NCBI RefSeq assembly: GCF_017308975.1
Contig: NZ_JADWPD010000005.1
Span: forward strand, 81,332 to 145,331
Length of the DNA: 64,000 bases
Source: Amycolatopsis sp. MtRt-6
GTDB lineage: Bacteria; Actinomycetota; Actinomycetes; Mycobacteriales; Pseudonocardiaceae
Reading direction: 5' to 3'
The notes beneath the pieces were generated by a model. The model had not been told where the DNA came from, ran no database searches, and worked only from the letters and a program-made list of their open reading frames with translations. Position 1 is the first letter of the stretch; every line of letters starts with the position of its first letter. Shown here piece after piece: positions 53,250 to 62,545 of the stretch. The translations under genes and the position numbers were made by a program.

Positions 53250-53534
53250 GTGCGGATCACCGTGCTGCTGCCCGGGGTACTGCGGGAGAAGGCCGGCGGC
53301 GACTCCCGGCTGGCCGTCGACGTCGCCGAGCCGGCCACGCTCGGCGCCCTGCTCGACGCGCTCGCCGAGCGGTACCCGGCGCTGGAACGGCGGCTGCGTG
53401 ACGAACAGGCGGGGCTGCGCCGGTACGTCAACTTCTACGTCGACGGCGAGGAGTGCCGCCACCGCGGCGGCACCGAGGCGGTGCTGAAGGCGGACACCGA
53501 AGTGCAGATCATCCCGTCGGTCGCGGGAGGCTGA
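53250..53534 (+). CDS. MoaD/ThiS-like beta-grasp sulfur-carrier protein
   Basis: A 94-residue ubiquitin-fold protein. VLLPGVLREKAGGDSRLAVDVAEPATLGALLDALAERYPAL and the end EVQIIPSVAGG match MoaD, including the required C-terminal Gly-Gly. It could carry sulfur as a thiocarboxylate. No moaE or E1-like activator is nearby. Its last 26 bases overlap the converging MFS gene. Confidence 0.85.
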   Translation: MRITVLLPGVLREKAGGDSRLAVDVAEPATLGALLDALAERYPALERRLRDEQAGLRRYVNFYVDGEECRHRGGTEAVLKADTEVQIIPSVAGG

Positions 53535-54897
53535 GCTCGTCGAACAGGGTGGCCGCCCGGTGCGCCGTGGCGGCCGCCCGGCGGCCCGTGCCGAACAGCG
53601 CCAAGGCGACGAGACCGGTCCCGAGCCCGGCGACCAGCCACCACACGCCGTGCGCGGAACCGGCGAGCGCGACACCCAGGGTGGTGCCGGTCTGCCGGCC
53701 CGAAGACGCCAGCGAGGCCGCCACCCCGGCCATCGAGCCCGGCATCCCGGAGACGGCGGTGTTGGTGATCGGCGGGTTGACCGTGCCGAGGAAGACGCCG
53801 AACAGCAGGAAGGTCGCGAGCACCACCGGCAGGGGTGTCGCCGGGCCGAGCCACGCGGCCGCGGCGCCGCCCGCCGCCAGCGCCGTCCCGGCGACGACCA
53901 GCGGCCACCGCGGGCCCCGGGTGCCGACCACGCGTCCGGTGCGCGGGGACAGCACGAGGACGGCCAGCCCGACCGGGAGCAGGCACAGCCCGGCCGCCGG
54001 CGCCGTCATGCCGCGCGTCTCCTGGAGGTACTGGGTGGCGACGAAGAGGAACACCCCGAACCCGCACAGGGCCAGCAGCGCCATGAGGATCGCCGAGCTG
54101 AACGGGATGCTGCGGAACAGCCGCGGTTCGAGCAGCGGATCGGCGCGGCGCGGTTCGTGGCGCAGGAGGCCCAGGACGCCGAGGCCGGCGACGGCGAGCA
54201 GGCCGAGGATCCCCGGTGACGTCCAGCCCAGCCGGTGCGACTCGATGAGGGCGAAGACGACGCTGCCCAGCACCAGCAGCACGAGGACCTGCCCCACCGG
54301 GTCGAAGCGGCGGGCGCGCGGCGCGCGCGACTCGGGCACGAACAGGCTGGTGGCGACGAGCGCGGCGGCGGCGATCGGCACGTTGACCCAGAAGACGGCC
54401 CGCCAGCCGAAGCCGTCGACGAGCACGCCGCCGAGGATCGGCCCGAGCACCAGCGCCAGCCCGGACATCGAGCCGAACACGCCGATGGCGCGGGCGCGCT
54501 CGGCCGGCGCGGGGAAGGTGGTGGCGACGATGGCCATCGCGACCGGGTTGAGCATGGTGCCGCCGGCGGCCTGCAGCGCGCGGGCGGCGATCAGCCAGCC
54601 GATGCCGGGCGCCAGGCTGCACAGCAGCGACCCGAGGCCGAAGACGGCGAGCCCGCACTGGAAGACGCGACGGCGGCCGAACCGGTCGGCGGCCGAACCG
54701 GCGAGCACCAGGAACGCGGCCAGCACCAGCGTGTAGGCGTCGACGGTCCACTGCAGGCTCGCCACGGAAGCGCCCAGGTCACGGCGGATCGAAGGCAGGG
54801 CGACGGTGACGATGGAGATGTCCATCACCACGACGACGATGCCGGCGCAGCAGATCGCGAGCACCAGGCCTGGACGGCTTGTGGTCGGAACGGTCAT
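53509..54897 (-). CDS. MFS drug exporter (DHA2, 14-helix type)
   Basis: A 462-residue transporter. GSAADRFGRRRVFQCGLAVF is motif A and ALQAAGGTMLNPVAMAIV motif C; MDISIVTVALPSIRRDL is the DHA2 helix-1 motif. It is divergent from a MerR gene with 24 bases between starts, so that regulator probably controls it. Its end overlaps the MoaD-like gene. Confidence 0.88.
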   Translation of the reverse strand: MTVPTTSRPGLVLAICCAGIVVVVMDISIVTVALPSIRRDLGASVASLQWTVDAYTLVLAAFLVLAGSAADRFGRRRVFQCGLAVFGLGSLLCSLAPGIGWLIAARALQAAGGTMLNPVAMAIVATTFPAPAERARAIGVFGSMSGLALVLGPILGGVLVDGFGWRAVFWVNVPIAAAALVATSLFVPESRAPRARRFDPVGQVLVLLVLGSVVFALIESHRLGWTSPGILGLLAVAGLGVLGLLRHEPRRADPLLEPRLFRSIPFSSAILMALLALCGFGVFLFVATQYLQETRGMTAPAAGLCLLPVGLAVLVLSPRTGRVVGTRGPRWPLVVAGTALAAGGAAAAWLGPATPLPVVLATFLLFGVFLGTVNPPITNTAVSGMPGSMAGVAASLASSGRQTGTTLGVALAGSAHGVWWLVAGLGTGLVALALFGTGRRAAATAHRAATLFDELSLPRPTG

Positions 54898-54921
54898 GCC
54901 GTCGACGCTAGGATTTAGAGC

Positions 54922-55353
54922 GTGCTCGAAGTCAACCCGATCCCCGCGGAGGGGCTGACCATCGCGGACGCGGCCCGCCGCACCGGGGTCAGCGCGCACA
55001 CGCTGCGCTACTACGAACGGGCGGGCCTGGTGGTGACCCGCGTCGACCGCACCAGCGGCGGCCGCCGCCGCTACCGGCAGCTGGACCTGGACTGGATCAA
55101 GATCTGCACCAAGCTGCGGGCCACCGGCATGCCGATCAAGACGATCCGCCGCTACGCGGACCTGGTCGCGGCCGGCCGCGGCAACGAGCCGGAGCGGCTG
55201 GCGCTGCTGGAGGAGCACCGTGCCGACGTGCTGGCGAGGCTGGCGGAACTGGCGGAGAACCTGAAGCTGATCGACCGGAAGATCGGGGTGTACCGGGGCC
55301 GGCTGGAAGCCGGCGACGCCGACGGTCTGTGGGCGCCGGCCGAGCCGCGCTGA
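54922..55353 (+). CDS. MerR family transcriptional regulator
   Basis: A 143-residue MerR protein. LTIADAARRTGVSAHTLRYYERAGLV is the HTH with the wing GGRRRYRQLDLDWIKICTKLRATGMPI, then a coiled-coil. TAGGAT at 54909-54914 sits seven bases before GTG 54922, so the mRNA may be leaderless. No metal cysteines are seen; drug or organic ligand sensing is likely. It probably regulates the divergent exporter. Confidence 0.88.
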   Translation: MLEVNPIPAEGLTIADAARRTGVSAHTLRYYERAGLVVTRVDRTSGGRRRYRQLDLDWIKICTKLRATGMPIKTIRRYADLVAAGRGNEPERLALLEEHRADVLARLAELAENLKLIDRKIGVYRGRLEAGDADGLWAPAEPR

Positions 55354-55363
55354 TTCCCCGGCC

Positions 55364-56566
55364 TCAGCGCGCGGCCCGCCGTTCGGCGGCGCGGGAGGCG
55401 ACCGCGGTGGCGAGCGCGGCGACCCCCAGCACGACGCCGATCCACACCGGGGCGACGAGCCCGAGACCGCCGTCGATCGCCAGGCCGCCGAGCCAGGCGG
55501 ACAGGGCGATGCCGACGTTGAAGGCCGAGGCGTTCACCGAAGAGGCGAGCGACGGCGCCTCCCGCGCCACGTCCATCACGCGGGTCTGGAAGACGGGGAC
55601 CATGGCGAACCCGGTGGCACCCAGCACGAACACCATGATCGCCGCCGGCACCTGGTAGTGCACCGCGAAGGCGAAGCCGGCCAGTGCCGCGATCGCCGCG
55701 ACGACGGTGCCGTAGAGCGTGGGCACGAGCGCGCGGTCGGCGAGCCGGCCGCCGAGCAGGTTGCCGCCGGTCAGCCCGGCCCCGAAGAGCAGCAGCAGCC
55801 ACGGCACCGCCGAAGCGCCGAAGCCGGCGACCCGCGTCAGCATCGGCTCCAGGAAGGTGATGGCCGCGTATGCCGCACCCCACCCGAGCATCGTCGTCGT
55901 CAGCACCCACCACACCTGGGGACGGCGGAAGACCGCGAGCTCGCCGCCGAGCCCGTGGCTCGCGCCGTCCGGTCGCCGGGGCACGAAGGCCGCGATCGCG
56001 GCGAGCGCGGCCGCGCCGATCAGGGCGATGGCCCAGAACGCCGAGCGCCAGCCGAGCTGCAGGCCCAGCGCCGTCCCGAACGGCACGCCCACCACGTTCG
56101 ACACGGTGAGCCCGGTCATCATCAGCGCGATGGCCCGCGACCGGCGCCCGGGAGCGACGAGGCTCGCGGCCATGATGGGGCCGATCCCCATGAAGGCACC
56201 GTGGCACAGAGCCGAAACGACCCGCCCGGCCATGAGCACGCCGTACCCGGGCGCGAGGGCGGCTAGCACGTTCCCGGTGATGAAGAGGCTCATCAGGACG
56301 ACGAGCATCGTCTTGCGCGGCAGCCGGGCGCCGGCCGCGGTCATGACGGGCGCGCCGATCGCCACCGCCGCGGCGTAGCCGGTGACGAGCAGCCCGGCGG
56401 TGGGCAGGGAGACGCGCAGGTCGGCACCGAGCGGCCCGAGCAGCCCGACGACGACGAACTCGGTGAGGCCGATCCCGAAGGCCCCCAGGGCCAGCGCGCC
56501 GAGCGCGAAGGCGCGTCGCCGTTTCGAGTACTCGGTGGTCGCGGGGGCCGGGCAGGCGGTCGGCAC
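55364..56566 (-). CDS. MFS transporter, DHA1 (AraJ/CmlA-like)
   Basis: A 400-residue 12-helix MFS protein. GVLMAGRVVSALCHGAFMGIGPIMAA and AIALMMTGLTVSNVVGVPFGTALG are the motifs of the chloramphenicol/arabinose-efflux branch. GTG at 56566 follows AAAGGGAA. The substrate is unknown. It ends 10 bases after the MerR stop. Confidence 0.85.
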   Translation of the reverse strand: MPTACPAPATTEYSKRRRAFALGALALGAFGIGLTEFVVVGLLGPLGADLRVSLPTAGLLVTGYAAAVAIGAPVMTAAGARLPRKTMLVVLMSLFITGNVLAALAPGYGVLMAGRVVSALCHGAFMGIGPIMAASLVAPGRRSRAIALMMTGLTVSNVVGVPFGTALGLQLGWRSAFWAIALIGAAALAAIAAFVPRRPDGASHGLGGELAVFRRPQVWWVLTTTMLGWGAAYAAITFLEPMLTRVAGFGASAVPWLLLLFGAGLTGGNLLGGRLADRALVPTLYGTVVAAIAALAGFAFAVHYQVPAAIMVFVLGATGFAMVPVFQTRVMDVAREAPSLASSVNASAFNVGIALSAWLGGLAIDGGLGLVAPVWIGVVLGVAALATAVASRAAERRAAR

Positions 56567-56735
56567 GCGGGGTTCCCTTTCGCCGGGGCAACGACGCCCA
56601 GATGATCTCCGAGCGGCCTGCGGCCGGGCAAACCCTTCCACGAGCGGCGAATCGACATCGGCGGCGAGTCCGGCGGGAAGGGGCCACCCGATACGATCGC
56701 CGCCGGTCCCGCACCTCGTTCCCGGCAGGAGACCC

Positions 56736-58367
56736 ATGACCCAGCCCGCGCTCGCCGGCACCCCCGGACCGGACGTCACCGCGCCGGTCCCGCGTGCCGC
56801 CGCGGCCCGGGCGGCGGAGCGGCTGCCGGCCGTCGCGTGGTGGCTCTTCGCGGCGCTGCCCGCCGGCTTGGCGCTGCTGGCCGCGGTGCGTGCGCCGCGG
56901 ATGCACGTCCTGCTCGACTACTGGCACGTCTTCGCCAAGATCACCGACGACAACGGCCGGCTCCTGCTCGGCCAGGTCTTCACCTACCACCTCGACCAGC
57001 CGTTCGTCGTCCCGTCGCTCCTCTTCTACGCCGACGCGGCCTGGTTCGGCGGCGACAACCGCGTCCTGACCGTCCTGTCGGTCCTCCTGCTCGCGGTCGC
57101 CGTGGTGGCCCTGCGCACGATGCTGCCGAAGCACCCCGCCCGCGACGCGCTGACGGCCGCGCTGGCGTGGCTGCTGTTCTCCTCCCACGCCACCGAGCTC
57201 TGGTTGCAGGGCACCAACGGCATCAGCTGGGTGCCCGCGGTGACGTCGTGCGCGATCGCCGTCGCGTGTGCCCACCGCGGCCGCCTGGCCGGCGCGGCCG
57301 CGGCCGCCGTCGTGGGGTGCCTCTGCTTCGGCGCCGCGCTGCCGATCTGGTTCGTGCTCGCGTTCGTCGCCTGGCTGCGCGGGGAATCCCGGCTCCGGAT
57401 CGCGCTCCCGGCCGCGGCCGGCGTGGTGGTGCTCGGCGCGTGGTGGCTCACCAAGCCCGCCGGGACGCAGTCGGGCGCCACGGCTGCCTTCGACCCCGAC
57501 GGGCGCCTGTCCGTCGTCACGGCCGCCGTCGGCGGGCTGTGGTCGGCCGACGTCGCCGTCGTCGCGGTGATCGCCGGCGGGTGCACGCTCGCCCTGCTCG
57601 GCCTCCTGCTGCGCCGGACCGTCACCGCCCGCCCGGCCGCGGACGCCGGCTGGGCGGGCCTGGCGCTCTATGCCTTCGCCCTGGCGGCCATGCTGGCACT
57701 CGGCCGCACGACGGCGAACGTGCCCGGCGGCAACGTCGGCCTCATCAGCCGGTACGTCCTGGTCGCGGCGCTGGCGACGAGCGCGCTGACGGTGCTGGCC
57801 ACCCTGCACCGTCCACAGTGGCCACACCGCTACGTCGTCGCGGCCGTCGTCACCCTGGCCCTGGTGACGCACGCGATCGGCGGCGCCAAGGCCGACGAGG
57901 TCCGCCGCAGCTACGCGCCGCTCGGCCTGGCCGCGGTCGCGCTGCGCGTCGACGCCCCCGCGGCGCTGGAAGCCCTGCACATCCAGCGCGCCGCCGCGCC
58001 GGCCGCCCGCGCGCTGGGGGCCTATCCGTTCAGCAGCGCGTTCACCCTGGGCTGCCACGGTCCCGAACTGGGCAGCCACGTCGACCTGAGCACGGCCCAG
58101 CCGGTGCGCGGAGCACTCGACGCGCCGCCCGCCGCCCCCGGCGCGATCGTCACCGGCTGGGTGGCTGTCGACGGGACGCCACCGGACTGCATCCTCGTCA
58201 CCGACCCGGCCGGCACGGTGACCGGCGGCGGCACCGCGGGCCTGCCGCTCCCCGCCGGCTCGGCCGCCGCCTCCGGCGCAACGGCCTGGCAGGCGACGGC
58301 GGGCCCCATGGCCGGGCCGCCGACCGTGCTCGCCGCCCACGGCGGGCGCCTGTTCCGGATCGGCTGA
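56736..58367 (+). CDS. Large polytopic membrane protein
   Basis: A 543-residue protein with about ten helices and a soluble C-terminal part of about 150 residues. LDYWHVFAKITDDNGRLLL and QVFTYHLDQPFVVPSLLFYAD form a large first loop, similar in layout to GT-C glycosyltransferase-type membrane proteins, but no DxD-type motif is clear. GGCAGGAG precedes the ATG. I do not recognise the family and the function is unknown. Confidence 0.7.
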   Translation: MTQPALAGTPGPDVTAPVPRAAAARAAERLPAVAWWLFAALPAGLALLAAVRAPRMHVLLDYWHVFAKITDDNGRLLLGQVFTYHLDQPFVVPSLLFYADAAWFGGDNRVLTVLSVLLLAVAVVALRTMLPKHPARDALTAALAWLLFSSHATELWLQGTNGISWVPAVTSCAIAVACAHRGRLAGAAAAAVVGCLCFGAALPIWFVLAFVAWLRGESRLRIALPAAAGVVVLGAWWLTKPAGTQSGATAAFDPDGRLSVVTAAVGGLWSADVAVVAVIAGGCTLALLGLLLRRTVTARPAADAGWAGLALYAFALAAMLALGRTTANVPGGNVGLISRYVLVAALATSALTVLATLHRPQWPHRYVVAAVVTLALVTHAIGGAKADEVRRSYAPLGLAAVALRVDAPAALEALHIQRAAAPAARALGAYPFSSAFTLGCHGPELGSHVDLSTAQPVRGALDAPPAAPGAIVTGWVAVDGTPPDCILVTDPAGTVTGGGTAGLPLPAGSAAASGATAWQATAGPMAGPPTVLAAHGGRLFRIG

Positions 58368-58526
58368 CACTCACCCCGGGCTCGGCGAGCGGCAGTTCAC
58401 CGCCGCCGCGCGTCACTCTGCGAAACCGCGCCGGCGGACGGCCGGCGGGTCCGGGTCCCCAGGGCGGGCGATGATCGACTGGGGTGGCGTCGTCTACCGT
58501 AAGACCGTCCGGGTGGTCCGACGGCG

Positions 58527-59057
58527 ATGGCAAGGCGGCTGGTGAAGGAACGCGAGTTGCGACGCCGCTGCAGGCGGCTGCTGAACGAACTGGGCATCCG
58601 GCCGCCGCTCGACGTCCTCGAGCTGTGCCGCGGCGTCGGCCGGCAGCGCGGGCGCCCGATCCGGCTGCTGCCGCACCGGATCCCGGTGCCGGGGCCGTTC
58701 GGCGCCTGGATCGCCACCGCCGAGGCCGACTACATCGTCTACCAACAGGACACGAGCAAGGCCCACCAGCGCCACATCATCCTGCACGAGCTGGGCCACA
58801 TCATCGCCGGCCACGGCGCCACCGCGGAGAACCGCGACCTGGTCGGCAAGCTGGCGCCGGGCCTGGAACCGGAGGCGGTGGGGCGCGCCCTGCTGCGCAC
58901 CTCCTACGACACCGACCACGAGCGGGAGGCCGAGACGGTGGCGACGATCATCCTCGAGTGGGCATCGGTCCTCGACCGGGTCGCCCCGCCGTCGTCGGAC
59001 GCGGGTGCCGCGCGGCGGATCGACGCCGCGCTGGACGAACGGCTGGGCTGGCTGTGA
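58527..59057 (+). CDS. ImmA/IrrE-type metallopeptidase-like protein
   Basis: A 176-residue protein. IILHELGHIIAGHG provides a zinc HExxH motif, and DHEREAETVATIILEW is a likely third ligand helix. ImmA/IrrE proteins cut repressors or phage regulators. No HTH domain is fused or adjacent. It overlaps the next gene by four bases (GTGA). ATG 58527 has no strong ribosome site. Confidence 0.75.
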   Translation: MARRLVKERELRRRCRRLLNELGIRPPLDVLELCRGVGRQRGRPIRLLPHRIPVPGPFGAWIATAEADYIVYQQDTSKAHQRHIILHELGHIIAGHGATAENRDLVGKLAPGLEPEAVGRALLRTSYDTDHEREAETVATIILEWASVLDRVAPPSSDAGAARRIDAALDERLGWL

Positions 59058-60142
59058 GCGGCAAGATCACGCTGCTCGTGGTCCAGGCCGTCATCCTGTT
59101 CCCGGCACTGCTGTGGAAGATCTACCAGCTGACGCGTGCACCGGGCGACGTGGCGCGCTGGATGGTCACCGCCTGCCTGGCCTGCTTCGCGGCCGCGTAC
59201 CCGCTGGGCCTGCTGGCGGGCGACGTCAACCAGCCGTATCCCGGGCCGATCGTGCCGCTGCTGTTCCAGCACGTCTTTCTCTGCGGGCTGGTCTTCTCGC
59301 TGGCGTGTTTCTTCCTGTTCTCGGCCCGGCCGGGCTCCCGCGCCCGGCGGCGCGCCCGGCTGGAGGCGATCCCGCTGGGCGCCGCGATCCTGGTGATGGC
59401 CACCGTGACGGTGCTCATGCCGGACGTCCCGCCGGTGCAGTACCCGCGTGGCGCGGTTTCGGTGTTCTACCTCGCGGCCGACCTGTACCTGACGTACGGC
59501 ATCGCGAGCGCCTGCTTCTTCGCACGGCGTTACGCCCGCGGCGCGGCCCCGCGGCTGGCCCGCGGGCTGTCGGTGGCGTCGGTCGGGTTCGCGTTCGGCG
59601 CGGTCGGCGGCGCGACCCTGATCGCGGTGGTGCTGGTGCACTGGGCGGGCGCGGCGATCCCCTGGCTGCTGGTCCAGGCGACGGTCTGGCTGGTGTTCCC
59701 GAGCGCGATCCTGCTGGTGGTCGGCCTGTCCTACCCGGGCGTCGCCACCCGCCTGGCGGCGGCCCGCGTGTGGTGGCAGCACCTGCGCACGTACCACCGG
59801 CTCCGTCCGTTGTGGACAAAGCTGCACGAGGCGTTCCCGGAGGACGCGCTGAGCCGCACCCCACTGGGCCGCTGGGACACGCTGAGCGTGCTCGGCGTCC
59901 ACCGCCGTTACTACCGGCGGGTGATCGAATGCCGCGACGGGCTGGTCCGGATCAGCCCGTACGTGGCGCGCTTGGACGGTCCGTTGCCGGATCGGCTGAC
60001 GGAGGCGCTGCGCGCGCACGCCCGCCGCGAGCCGGTGCCGGAGCAGGGGATGCCGCTGGCGGTGCCGGAGGGCGGTGGCCTGGACGACGACGTCCGCGAG
60101 CTGGTGACGTTGTCCGAGTCCCTGAAGGCGACGGCCGCCTGA
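59054..60142 (+). CDS. MAB_1171c-like membrane protein
   Basis: A 362-residue protein with seven or eight helices and a cytoplasmic tail. The N-terminal VVQAVILFPALLWKIYQLTRAPGDVARWMVTACLACF and the tail RVWWQHLRTYHRLRPLWTKLHEAFPED are typical of the MAB_1171c family, which often sits beside an ImmA/IrrE-like gene in actinomycetes. The role is unknown. GTG at 59054 overlaps the preceding stop. Confidence 0.8.
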   Translation: MSGKITLLVVQAVILFPALLWKIYQLTRAPGDVARWMVTACLACFAAAYPLGLLAGDVNQPYPGPIVPLLFQHVFLCGLVFSLACFFLFSARPGSRARRRARLEAIPLGAAILVMATVTVLMPDVPPVQYPRGAVSVFYLAADLYLTYGIASACFFARRYARGAAPRLARGLSVASVGFAFGAVGGATLIAVVLVHWAGAAIPWLLVQATVWLVFPSAILLVVGLSYPGVATRLAAARVWWQHLRTYHRLRPLWTKLHEAFPEDALSRTPLGRWDTLSVLGVHRRYYRRVIECRDGLVRISPYVARLDGPLPDRLTEALRAHARREPVPEQGMPLAVPEGGGLDDDVRELVTLSESLKATAA

Positions 60143-60280
60143 GCCGCGGCGCGAGCAGCTTCGACGATTTGCCCCCAACCGAAACGAAACCCGGCCTTCC
60201 ACCCACCGGCGGCGGCGATCTTCCGCCCGCGGGCGTCACGCACCGTGCACGCTGCGCCATCCCGGGCCGGCGAGCGGCAC

Positions 60281-61318
60281 TCAGGCGATCTCCGGCGCCG
60301 TCCCGGTCCAGGACGGCGCGCCCAGGTCCTTGTCCGCGATGACGAACTTCTTCCGCATCTCGTCGATGAGCGCGTCGACCTCGTCGGTCGTGCGGCGCAT
60401 CAGCTCGTCCGCCTTCTGCAGGAAGCTGTAGAGCGTGCCGTAGAAGCCGCCGGCGTCGAGGTTTTCGGTGCCGTTGCCGCTGAGCACCTCGACCATCTTG
60501 TCGGCGATCACGAAGGGGACCATCGGACCGGCGGTCGCCAGGTCCACGATGCCCCGGTAGGTCTTCCAGCCGGTGGACAAGCCTTGCGGCACTTCGGCTT
60601 CGGCGTCGAACTTCTCGAGCTGGGCCACGCACGCGCCCATCAAGCTGTTCAGGTTGAACCGCGCGCCGTGGATGATCGCGCCGAACCGGGTGAGCGACTC
60701 CGCCAGCACGGTCAGGGCCGACGCGCGGAGGTTTTCGTGCCACTCGTTGATGGTCGAACAACGCGCCTGGGCGTCGTGCGGCACCGAACCGACCGGCCCG
60801 CTCCAGTGCGCGCCCCACCAGCCGTTGCCCAGCTGCAGTGGTTCGAGCCGGCCGTACTCGGTCAGCGCCCGGCCGGAAGCGCGGGCGTTCTCGAGCGCGT
60901 TGCCCGCACGCTCGATCCAGCCGCCGTCCTGGAGCTTGAGCGCTTCCGGGTGGTCCCGGCCGGCGTAGCCCTTGACCTTGCCGACGTCCTGGCCGCTGAG
61001 GATCTCCGCGTGGCTGAAGAACTCGCTCACGCTGAGGTCCCGGCTGCCGTCGCCGTGGACCGAGCCCTGCATGATCGGGTGAAGCGTGCAGTACGCGACC
61101 GACCACCCGAGGTTGTCCATGGCCGAGCGCAGCTCCGTCGGCTTGTAGAACGGGTCGTCGAACTGGGCCCACCTCGGCCCCCACGGCGGACCGTCGGTGT
61201 TGACGACGCTCAACGCCTTCAGCATTCCGTGCAGGGCCGGCGCGTAACCATGACGAAAGACCGGATCGAGATCGGCGACCGGGCCGCCGTCGTCCGGCGT
61301 GTACCACCGCTGGGCCAT
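60281..61318 (-). CDS. Hypothetical protein downstream of a WXG100-like gene
   Basis: A 345-residue, mostly helical protein with no signal peptide. Trp-Gly segments (LGNGWWGAHWSGPVG) and long helices (LRASALTVLAESLTRFGAIIHGARF) are seen. It follows the WXG100-like gene by nine bases and ends 138 bases from the MAB_1171c-like gene. By context it is a candidate type VII secretion substrate or partner. I do not recognise a family. Confidence 0.65.
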   Translation of the reverse strand: MAQRWYTPDDGGPVADLDPVFRHGYAPALHGMLKALSVVNTDGPPWGPRWAQFDDPFYKPTELRSAMDNLGWSVAYCTLHPIMQGSVHGDGSRDLSVSEFFSHAEILSGQDVGKVKGYAGRDHPEALKLQDGGWIERAGNALENARASGRALTEYGRLEPLQLGNGWWGAHWSGPVGSVPHDAQARCSTINEWHENLRASALTVLAESLTRFGAIIHGARFNLNSLMGACVAQLEKFDAEAEVPQGLSTGWKTYRGIVDLATAGPMVPFVIADKMVEVLSGNGTENLDAGGFYGTLYSFLQKADELMRRTTDEVDALIDEMRKKFVIADKDLGAPSWTGTAPEIA

Positions 61319-61327
61319 GTCGTCCCC

Positions 61328-61708
61328 CTAGCCCGGGTTCAGCTTCTTGGCGATCGCGTCGAGAGCCTGCACGTTCTGCGCCTCGGCTCCCTCGTACGCG
61401 TCGGCGGACTGGAGCATCCGGTCGCGCAGGCCGTTGAGGAACTGGATGAATTCACCCTCCTCGTCGACGAAGTCCGTCATCTTGAGCGCGAATTCGCGCG
61501 CGAACCGGAGGAGCCCCTCCTGGAACTGCCCGGTCTTCCCCCAGCCGCCCTGCAGCACGCCCTGTTCGGCTTCGGTCGCGATGTCCCGGAGCAGGCTGTG
61601 GCCCGCCTGCAGGTAGTCGATCACCCCGCCGCCGTCGCCGTGACCGTCGCCACCGAGCACACTCGTGCCGAACCTGCGCAGTTCCGGCATGTCCACGACA
61701 AGATCCAC
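61328..61708 (-). CDS. WXG100-like protein (candidate type VII secretion substrate)
   Basis: A 126-residue two-helix protein. A GGWGKTGQFQ turn (Trp 56) lies between the helices, and Y105-x3-E109 follows near the C-terminus, the general type VII secretion signal YxxxD/E. Size and layout match WXG100/ESX proteins, with an extra Gly-rich loop at 14-28. No ESX machinery is in the window. GTG at 61708 starts it. Confidence 0.7.
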   Translation of the reverse strand: MDLVVDMPELRRFGTSVLGGDGHGDGGGVIDYLQAGHSLLRDIATEAEQGVLQGGWGKTGQFQEGLLRFAREFALKMTDFVDEEGEFIQFLNGLRDRMLQSADAYEGAEAQNVQALDAIAKKLNPG

Positions 61709-61803
61709 GAGATCCCCCCACCGCGTGTGTTTCCCGGATCAGCAGCCTAACTCCCGGACGGGGCGATTCGCACGATTTCGCCCGATCCGGGCTGTTGAGG
61801 GCC

Positions 61804-62283
61804 TCATTCCAGCGGGACGTAGTCACCGCCCTTCCGCGCCGCCGCCAGATCGGCGTGCGTGGAAGCGCTGGTCATGACGCGCCCCTTGACCACGCGGACA
61901 CAGGAACCGGCCAGCGGAAAGACGAGCACGAACTTCGTCCCGTCGTTCCCGCGCAGCACGGCTCCCCTCCGCAGGTCGTCGAGGAATTCGATGATGTCCC
62001 GTTCGATTTCCTCCGCGAATCCGCGCTGGTCGTCCCGCGATATGTCGTACAGGTCGGTGTCGATGTCGTAGCCGGCGCGCCTGCCGGTCACCGGGTCACG
62101 CGCCTCGAATTCCAGCCCGAGCCAGCGCCGCGGCTCCACCGTCACGACGGCCTGCCACGTCGCTCCGCTCAGCCGCCACCTCGTCAAGGCACCGATCTCG
62201 TCGGTGACCACCACCGTCCACCCGGTGGTGGTCCGCAGGTCGCCGAGGACCACGAGGAGCCGGTGCCCCGCTCCGGATGTCAT
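61804..62283 (-). CDS. Hypothetical protein of the WXG100-like cluster
   Basis: A 159-residue protein with a beta-rich first half (HRLLVVLGDLRTTTGWTVVVTDE) and a helix EEIERDIIEFLDDLRRG. ATG at 62283 overlaps the 53-residue gene's stop by four bases. No known domain was recognised; a chaperone or immunity role in the cluster is possible. Confidence 0.6.
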   Translation of the reverse strand: MTSGAGHRLLVVLGDLRTTTGWTVVVTDEIGALTRWRLSGATWQAVVTVEPRRWLGLEFEARDPVTGRRAGYDIDTDLYDISRDDQRGFAEEIERDIIEFLDDLRRGAVLRGNDGTKFVLVFPLAGSCVRVVKGRVMTSASTHADLAAARKGGDYVPLE

Positions 62284-62441
62284 GTGCTCACCACTTCTTG
62301 TCGTTGGGGGCACAGGGTCGCCGCGCTGAGCACCTTGCCGCCCTTCTGCAGCGGAAGCCGGTAGGTTTCGCCGTCGAGCGGCACGTAGCGGCTGTTGTCC
62401 GGACCGCCCGCCTGGCGGGTGACCAGCTGGAAGCGGACCAT
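62280..62441 (-). CDS. 53-residue hypothetical protein
   Basis: A small frame reading VRFQLVTRQAGGPDNSRYVPL then YRLPLQKGG. Its TGA overlaps the next ATG (ATGA). The start is uncertain: GTG at 62447 is equally good. The overlap is the main support for translation. Confidence 0.5.
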   Translation of the reverse strand: MVRFQLVTRQAGGPDNSRYVPLDGETYRLPLQKGGKVLSAATLCPQRQEVVST

Positions 62442-62545
62442 CCGCACACCGGCCGTTTTGATTGTCTTCTTCGTCGCGGTGAATCCCCTCTCACAGCCTT
62501 TTCCCCACGGGCAGAACCCGGCCGGCTTGGGCAACCCCCGCGAAG

